Source of the DNA: Trichobilharzia szidati
Taxonomy: Eukaryota > Platyhelminthes > Trematoda > Strigeidida > Schistosomatidae
Direction of reading: 5' to 3'
Length of the DNA stretch: 64,000 nt
NCBI GenBank assembly: GCA_944472155.2
Contig: OX235272.1
Span: forward strand, 10,648,354-10,712,353
Shown piece by piece: positions 57,200 through 64,000 of this stretch; position 1 is the first letter of the stretch, and each line of letters starts with the position of its first letter. The position numbers were made by a program, and so were the translations under genes. Below the pieces are notes generated by a model. That model saw only the letters and a list, made by a program, of their open reading frames with translations, had not been told where the DNA came from and made no database searches.

Positions 57200-57740
57200 T
57201 TTTTCAGAATCGGAAGGGCGAGATACACCTTCGTCAGTCTGAAACCAGTTTGCAAATCTTCTGTTGTCACTCAACATAAGAAACGAGATTCGCATTTTCA
57301 CCACCAAAGTGAAATCGGTTCTTCTATACGTATCAGAAACTTGGCCAGCGTGTCACGAAAAGGATTTACAACAGGCCACTGCAGACTTTCATCAACAGCT
57401 GCCCACTTCACTGGTTAGCTCCATACTGAAGAACAGATGGTCAGGAAGAATTAGCAACAAGAAACCATGGGAATTAACCAACAGGCGAGAGCTGATAGCT
57501 GAACAAATATGTAGGAGAAAGTGAAGATGGGTTGATCGGGCTTAAATTCAGGAGGCCGCCGAATGACATCGCACTCAATGCAGGCCATCGCTTGAGTGGA
57601 ATCCAAACAGGAAGGGACGAGTGAGTCATAAATGCGAGGGGGAGGAAGAGTTGAGGGAGTTTGGTCAATTGTCAACCCAGTTGAAGAGGAGATGTGTTGT
57701 TGAGGCCAGCCCTATTTTCCACTCGGAACGCAAGTGAATA
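57200..57740 (+). pseudogene. RTE-like LINE 3' fragment
   Basis: Contains 'ggaagggcgagatacacctt', an 'IRIFTTKVKSVLLYVSETW' translation and a 3' end ending in 'gtgaataatac'. Same subfamily as 18545-19985. Confidence 0.7.
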
Positions 57741-57974
57741 ATACTAATGGTAACCTACAGTCTTTAATCATTCAGTTATGTCCTAAAGTGTCAAATTGTA
57801 CTTTCAAATTGTCTTTCAACCAAATCTTGTGGATTTCTCAAGGGACGGAGACAAAGAAGAAATATCATAAGAGGGATTGGTATCATTTTAAGTCAAACAG
57901 GCAGTGTGTCAAGACATGTGTCGTCAGTTACTAATTTACTTTAAGGTGTTGAAAAAAGAGAAAATATTATGCAA

Positions 57975-58443
57975 TATATTCCACGCTGATCAGAGACTTG
58001 GCACCGTGTCACGAAGTGCACTTCAAACAAACGACAGACTTTCATCAACAGCTTTCTTCGCTCAGTACTTAGCTCAACATCAGATGGCTACCAGAAAAGG
58101 TCAGCAACAGGGATCTCTGGCAATGAGCGAACCGACCCAACAAGAACCCAATTTGCTACAAATATTCGCATATGGAGGTGGATTGAGTGGTCATACTCTG
58201 AGAAAATAAACCATCAGCAGATGACATCACACGCCAGGCCATAGCTCGAGTGGAACTCGAATGGGAAGCGGCGAATCGGTCGTCAATGCGAGGGTGACAT
58301 GGAGGACTGATGCAAAGAGGAGATTAAAGCATGTAGGCAGACCTGAAGCCATGTGAAACCGTTGGTAGAGAACCGAACACAGTGGAGACGTTTGGCTGAA
58401 GCCTTATATTCCTCTAGGAACTAAAGGAAACAATAATAATAAT
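57975..58443 (+). pseudogene. RTE-like LINE 3' fragment
   Basis: From 'gatcagagacttgg' to 'tcctctaggaactaaagg' with an (aat)n tail. Same subfamily as 5209-6048; no intact frame. It lies just beyond the integrin exon, in its intron. Confidence 0.7.
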
Positions 58444-58529
58444 ATTCCACTGAAAATTCTGTCCATTATATAAATACTATTCAGAATAAAGCCTATATTA
58501 TTATTATAATTCAGTATTATAAATAAATT

Positions 58530-58536
58530 ACTTACG
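58530..58536 (-). promoter_or_regulatory. Splice donor of the integrin exon
   Basis: On the minus strand the coding frame runs into C|GTAAGT; the exon's last base is 58536 and GT is 58535-58534. Reading through meets TAA immediately (58530-58528). The match to the donor consensus is perfect and leaves one base of a codon (phase 1). Confidence 0.85.
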
Positions 58537-61500
58537 TGTATCTACATCCATTGGTATAACTCCTCGAGGGTTGATAACACTTTCACTATTCACTATTGTA
58601 CATGTTCCAACTTTACTAACATCAGTATCATCAACATTTTGTCGACCTGATGCTAACAGTTTTGGTCGTACATCTATCCATTTCAAGGCATTACTGTCAT
58701 GTGATTGTGTCCCACGGATTTCATTGAACATATAAACTATATAGGGTGATGTTGCACCGCCTACAGCATCTTCAGGATTCAATTCAATCGGCACGGCTGC
58801 AGTGATTGTAACATTTTTCAGCCTATTCGATGGTCCCATATATTCAATCTGTAGGGTATGCTCAATTTTTGGACCAATTTCAGAGACGAGAACACGTTGT
58901 TGTTGACCAGGGATACGTTTCGACGGTGCAGAACGATTATCCATCCTACTAGATATCTCTCCTGGGCCATAAGAGATTCTTATTCGAGGTTTATGTATCA
59001 CACGATAATTAAATCGGATTGTATTACTAATTGGTTGGGGGTCTGGTGTACCGGTTATCACATTAACGGTGACTCCTGCACCATTCTGAAAGTTTGTATC
59101 GTCCTCTGACATGAATTTATCATAATATGTCGACAAGATAAAACGTTGACTCGGTTCGATGATTTCACTTCCAGTATCCGACATAACGACTGGTGCTAGT
59201 AATGTCCCGATAGGACAGTGAACCCAAGTTTCATTCTCTGATACTTCAACCATTAATGGTTCTGACTGACTAATGCTGTTACTAGTTCCAGCTTCAGATG
59301 TGTCAACATCGAATTCAAGTCGTGAAAATCGCAAATTTCCATGAAACTGTAATTCCATTCGAGTGCCTTGAGCTTTAGTCGGTCCATAATTGTAGATTTC
59401 AATTTGTAATTGTGGTCTTGACATATTCGTATTCCCGTATTCGATGTCGATTGTAGTACTGGGTATAGAATCAGCAGTATTGTCCTTAGTACTGTTATTA
59501 TTATTACTGGTAATAATACCATTCTGATCGATAGCAGATTTCTCTTTATCAATCATATCACCCCAAGCAACAATCTGTCCTGATTGTATATCTTTCACAC
59601 GTATGCCAACATCACTTTCACACTCTGGCCGTGGATAACAAACATATCGTGACAGGGGGATTTTAGCAATACACTTTGACCAATCAATTATAGGACGTTT
59701 TAACCAACCTCCATTTGGACAACTACCATTACGATCGATAACACTTTGATCCCCATAACATGGTTGTAAAAATCGATAGGCCAGGAATACACCAGCTCCA
59801 GTTTTATCCGACTCTAAATCATGCATATCTTCAACATTCATTTTCGCCTGTATATTAAATTCAACAATCAACTGGCTCTGTTTCACTTCCAGGTGAGATT
59901 TAATTTGACTAGCCAGACTGAAACGTTGTCCAGTCGCCTGACTTGCATTCCAATCTGTATTGATTTGATGAATGAATTTCTGTAGATCTGATGATTGGAA
60001 AAAAATATTCCCATCTGATTGATTTACTCGTGAGAGTTTATTCCTCCCACCTTTAAAATATATCATAATTTGAACAGGTATTATATCATTCATCAGAAGA
60101 TTTCTAATCGCTAACCATGGCGGAAAGGTGAATTGACATTCTGCTGTCCATGTGTGTCGACTAGCGAATACAATAGCCGTTTGACTGGATGCCTGTTTCG
60201 ATGGTGATATAGGCACTACAAGATCATTCATTCCATTGAAGTCTAAGTCATAAGCACGCGATGGTAGATGAGCACCGAAATCATAAGCTCCAGGTGGACT
60301 GGTCAACCGATGTAATGGTGTTCTGTCAAATCGACAATTGGACAGAGTACGTATAATATAGATGTGACTGTAACCATAGGCATTCTTCAAATCAGGTGCA
60401 CCTACAGCCAACTCGTCATTTCCATCTCCATCGAAATCACCGAGATTAGTCAATGCAAAACCAAAATTTGTTGAGCCTTTTGGACCGTCCAGGTAATCAT
60501 AAGTTGTCGAGACTTGATGCATATCTGATTTCAAACTGATTCCATGATCTGATTGACAAAAAAGGTATATTCTGCCTCGATTATAAGTCATCGATTGAGT
60601 TGTAGTATCTGATTGATTTTCCGTTTTCTCAATATCACCTGCATATGGAGCACCCATAACAACACTTTTAATATACGGCCCCTTCAAGTGTACTCTCAAC
60701 ACAGACATACCATTTCCAGAGAATTGATCTGACCTGCTGGTTTCAGGGAACCAATCCACTGTTCCATAGAAACCATTTGTTGACTCTCTAGACGATTTGG
60801 CCAAGTGGATACCAACTAAATGAATAGGATTTGTATAATTCCCATCTTGACGACTAAGTAGACCAGGAGCTGTGACGAAATCTTCTGTCAGAGCATAACC
60901 AAAAAATGAACCAATAGCCATACTTTCAGTATTTTCTGGTCTAGGTATCGTGATCAGCTTCATTGAACCATAGAGATCCGTTAATATTTGAATACGTCCA
61001 TGTGGTGTTGACAATGGTTCACCAACCCATAGTCTAACATTCGATAAGAGATTAGCAACAGATTTTGACGTTTTTACAATGTTGTCGTTACCCATCGAAA
61101 GAGCAACACTTTGACCTGCTGCACATGGTGTAGCGACTTGCATTCCTGTTTGACAAAAGTCGGCTAACTCCAGACTTGGTTGAACTTGTCCATTGCGTAC
61201 AATATGCGAGAAACATCTACCCACAGGGACTTTTGAACCAGCTCTCCATAAAGGATCACAATATACAAACAAACTAAGATCTTGGTTGATTTTTAATGCT
61301 TCACTTGACGCTCCAAGAAATTCATGATCCTTCACACTGCTAGTAGAAGTTTGTTCTAACAGGGTACACGGATTCTCATTAAATCCAAATCCCAACAGGG
61401 AATCACGATCAGATTTCAGATCTAAATGGCACAGAAATACATGACTATTTTGTCGTGGTGATACAGTGTCACTCAGCTCCAGGGAATCTGGTTGCTGACG

Positions 61501-61899
61501 TCGAAATGATCCACCGAGGAGGATATGTCCACGTTTAACACGTTCTGAATTGAATATACTTATACTAGTCCATTCGAATTGATCATTGATACCAGGCAGT
61601 TTGTTGGAATAAGGTTGAAATTGTTTAAATTCGCGTGTATCACATTCTTGTATTGGTTTGAAATCGGGCCATACTTCCAATGGAGTTTTTGGTGACCATA
61701 GTTCAGCTCTTGAGGCATCATATTCCCACTGATTATCAGAATATGATTTCTCATTTAGTGTATGCGATGTATCGTCTAAAGGCGATGAATCACTACTCAA
61801 AACCAATTGAGTTAAGAACACATGATAACACAGTATTAATATGATTTTGACATATTGACAATGCGAATAAGAATAATAATATGGCTTAGTTATCCACAT
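58536..61899 (-). CDS. Integrin alpha subunit, large first coding exon
   Basis: Encodes 1121 residues of an integrin alpha chain, the ligand-binding partner of an integrin beta chain at the cell surface. Hydrophobic signal segment at residues 18-36. A beta-propeller spans about 60-590, with FG-GAP repeats; NFGFALTNLGDFDGDGNDEL (478-497) is a textbook calcium loop with GAP following, and a second loop is at DLDFNGMND (551-559). No inserted I domain is evident. Thigh and calf regions follow (about 590-1121), with cysteine pairs and several NxS/T sites. The ATG is fixed by an in-frame TGA at 61905-61903. The exon ends at a GTAAGT donor before the end of calf-2, so the transmembrane helix and tail lie downstream. 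Odd points: nearly the whole ectodomain in one exon, an RVKR basic site at 120-123 and an asparagine run near 799. A candidate last exon is at 10231-10595. Confidence 0.93.
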
Positions 61900-62624
61900 T
61901 ACTCATTAATTATTGAGAATGAAATGTAAGTAGATATGTATGTATGTATGTATTGTGTCTATATGTGTCTGTGTGCGTATGTATATATGTGCTATGTTAT
62001 CCAATGATAATAGTAACTATGCAAATTATTGATCCGATTCTAATCTAGACGTATCCTTTTTATTTTAGTAATAATAAAATAATGACGGCAACATTTTCTT
62101 TCACAACAAAAAATCAAATGTGTGTGTTGTCTGTTAGAGAGGAAAATATCGATGAGATAAACTTCTGAAGAGAGATTTTGTGAAAGTTTTAATGCGTGTT
62201 GCGACAGTGTTGTACGCCTATTTATTTGTAGAGAAATAACCTCGGACACACACCATTTTGGATATATGTTAGGAAATACTTGTATATTAGCCAATCAGAT
62301 GGCAGGAAAATACTGCAATCTGATTGGCTGTTGATATCATCTTGTCTCCAGGCGACTTATTGGCATATTTTTAAGGGTTGTTGATAGGCGTTTATTTTTT
62401 GTTGTTGTTGTATTTATCACGTACACAATATAAGTATGTTTAAGACATTGGTGAGAAAGAACACAAAAATAAATAAACAAATAAATAAAAAAATACTTTC
62501 TCTGTGTTTTTTAATTGTGAATTACATATGCAAATCAGTTATTGTGATTTTTATTACGTCAGGTGAATATAAGGACATCTCTGATGGTTTTTGGTGAATT
62601 AATTAGATTTAGTACAATAAGAAT
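61900..62624. other. Upstream region of the integrin gene
   Basis: Presumed 5' UTR or promoter. It contains a (gtat)n tract at about 61935-61960 and AT-rich sequence. No TATA box or other element can be assigned, and the 84-codon minus frame at 62040 has no domain. Confidence 0.4.
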
Positions 62625-63710
62625 TGTAGAAGAGAAGATTTGGACTTCATGGACGATTTATGTTTAATGTCACACACACACAGACACACAAAATCAACGA
62701 TCTATGGACGAAAACCTATGGTTGTCTAACTGATGAAATCCTCTAACCAATAAAACAAAATCCCTACAAAAACCAATACATAAAAAATTAATCCGATACT
62801 CACTAGCGACTGGACCTATTCAGGCAGTTAAACTAGGGTTCCAGTGGGAAGCCGTGACCAGTAGGGTAAAGCAGGTCGAAGGTGAGGACAGTTACTCATT
62901 GAAGAAGACAGTGCGAAGTAGTCGCGCCATGTCGTGAATCGGTAGAATTTAGAATTCATGTCCTGGCCATTGGATGGGGTTTCAGTAGTGACTTCACGGT
63001 CTACGAGCTAGCCCATAAGGTCCTGAGTTCGAACCCTGGAGGCATTGGGTGCTTACTGATGGAGAGTTCCAAACTAAAATGAAACAGCTGGCTGTCCAGT
63101 GCTCTTTGCAGGTTCTCCACTGGTTCTGCAACTGATGTCAGTTCATGATGAAACCCTCCAACGAAAACCAATAAGTTGTCAGAAGTGATTGACGAAAGAG
63201 GTAAGAATCCAAGAGGAAATATCGGAGATATAGAGGTAAGGGAGATAACTAACCAACCAACCACAGTAACAAGCACCAATCAAAATCAACGCAAGATATT
63301 TGAAAGAGGTTACTTCCTTCGCGTTTCTAGAAGGCATCGCTTCAACTGTAAAAGAGCGGAACGGATAAAGATGTCTGTAGCAGAATCGGAAAGACAAGGC
63401 ACACCTTCATCATTCCGAAATCAGTGTGGAAATTTTCTGCACTAACTCACTATAAAGAACAAGATTCTGGTTTTCAACTGCAATATTAAGTCAGTCAGTT
63501 CTTTTGTATGGCTCAGACAAATGGCGTTCACTTCACGAAAAGCATTTCCAACAGGCTCTACTTCGGAATTTCACCAACAACTGTCTTCTCTGGCTCCATA
63601 CTGAAGATCAGACAGCCAGAGAGAAAGAATTGGCACCAGAAAACTGTGGCTGGGAGCAAACCGAAAGGCGAGGGCCCATTGCTCAGCAAATATGTAGACG
63701 TTGAAGGATT
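62625..63710 (+). pseudogene. RTE-like LINE split by a family B insertion
   Basis: RTE at 62625-62716 ('agatttggacttcatggacg', 'gatttatgtttaatgtcac') resumes at 63161-63710 ('ataagttgtcagaag', 'agatatttgaaagaggttac', 'caagattctggttttcaac'). Same subfamily as 18545-19985. No intact frame. Confidence 0.7.
62708..63169 (+). mobile_element. Family B unit inserted in RTE, with redundant ends
   Basis: A 444-bp insertion flanked by the 9-bp repeat acgaaaacc (62708-62716, 63161-63169). 'tggttgtctaactgatg' at 62719 recurs as 'tggttctgcaactgatg' at 63121, a unit of 402 bp. It contains GAGTTCGAACCC and a decayed ribozyme (core CTGATGGAG). Confidence 0.75.
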
Positions 63711-64000
63711 TCATCATGAGCTGACATCAGTTTCAGAACCATTGGTAAACCAACTAGGGAGTATTGGACAGCTAGGTGTTTCGTCCTAGTACTTGGGACT
63801 CTTCAGAAGTACGCAGCCATCGCTGCCAGGGTTTGAACCCACGACCTTCTGGTTACAAGTCAAGCGAGCTAGCTCATAGACCATTAAACCACAAAGACCG
63901 AATCCAATGGCCGCCGGCCCATGAATTCTAACTTCTGCCAATTCACAACTTAGCGCGAGCACTTAGAAACGTCTTCTTCGATGAGTAACTGTCCTCACCT
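63711..64000 (-). mobile_element. Family B repeat, running off the window
   Basis: Minus copy. Ribozyme at 63757-63812: core CTGAAGA, stem II GTCC with GGAC and GAAA intact, but stem I and III are altered. tRNA-like B-box RC 'gggtttgaaccc' at 63829. Confidence 0.65.

Noticed and set aside
59253..59552. 99-codon minus frame within the integrin exon
   Set aside because: Alternative frame of the integrin coding sequence; no domain.
61900..62300. TATA box or defined promoter for the integrin gene
   Set aside because: AT-rich DNA gives many TATA-like strings; none is placed convincingly and the transcription start is unknown.
1..64000. CRISPR array, operons or other prokaryotic features
   Set aside because: The repeats are dispersed retroelements and short repeats, and the coding exon has a eukaryotic splice donor; the sequence is eukaryotic.

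Overview
This window looks like nuclear DNA of a blood fluke (Schistosoma or a close relative). It is AT-rich, has almost no open coding sequence, and is packed with old interspersed repeats. The evidence is hammerhead-ribozyme repeats of the SMalpha type, fragments of RTE-like, CR1-like and Penelope-like (PLE) retroelements, several tRNA-headed short repeats, and one large exon of a flatworm-type integrin alpha chain. Genus assignment rests on recalled family resemblance, not a search.

The only clear host gene is on the minus strand at 58536-61899. It is a 3.36-kb first coding exon of an integrin alpha subunit: signal peptide, beta-propeller with FG-GAP calcium loops, and leg domains. It ends in a perfect splice donor before any transmembrane segment. 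About 48 kb away on the same strand (10231-10595) is an open segment with one transmembrane helix, a polar tail, a stop codon and an immediate poly(A) signal. It could be the last exon of the same gene. If so, most of the window is intron. No other host coding exon could be supported.

The rest is repeat stratigraphy. From 1 to 10 kb there are PLE and RTE pieces, with one RTE copy nested inside another (11-bp target duplication) and a third RTE copy inside the arms of a long inverted repeat (13-bp duplication). From 11 to 35 kb ribozyme repeats, tRNA-headed repeats, PLE ends and degenerate RTE copies are mixed. From 35 to 58 kb there are RTE copies with ribozyme repeats inserted in them, a decayed CR1-like element, a near-perfect 207-bp PLE palindrome and more of the same. 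The final 2 kb upstream of the integrin start holds another interrupted RTE copy.

The most interesting system is the set of self-cleaving-ribozyme repeats. I name them here A (SMalpha-like), B (about 400-bp unit), C (about 345-bp unit) and G. A, B and C carry tRNA-like promoter boxes. A, B and C each show a hammerhead core with different stem sequences whose pairing is kept; G shows the same only as a consensus of damaged copies. Several B insertions are slightly longer than one unit, start at different points of the unit and have redundant ends, as expected if circular RNAs (retrozyme-like) were the templates. A fifth short repeat, D, has a tRNA-like head and A-rich tail, no ribozyme, and clear target duplications. 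These repeats probably moved with enzymes from the RTE or PLE elements; that is inference.
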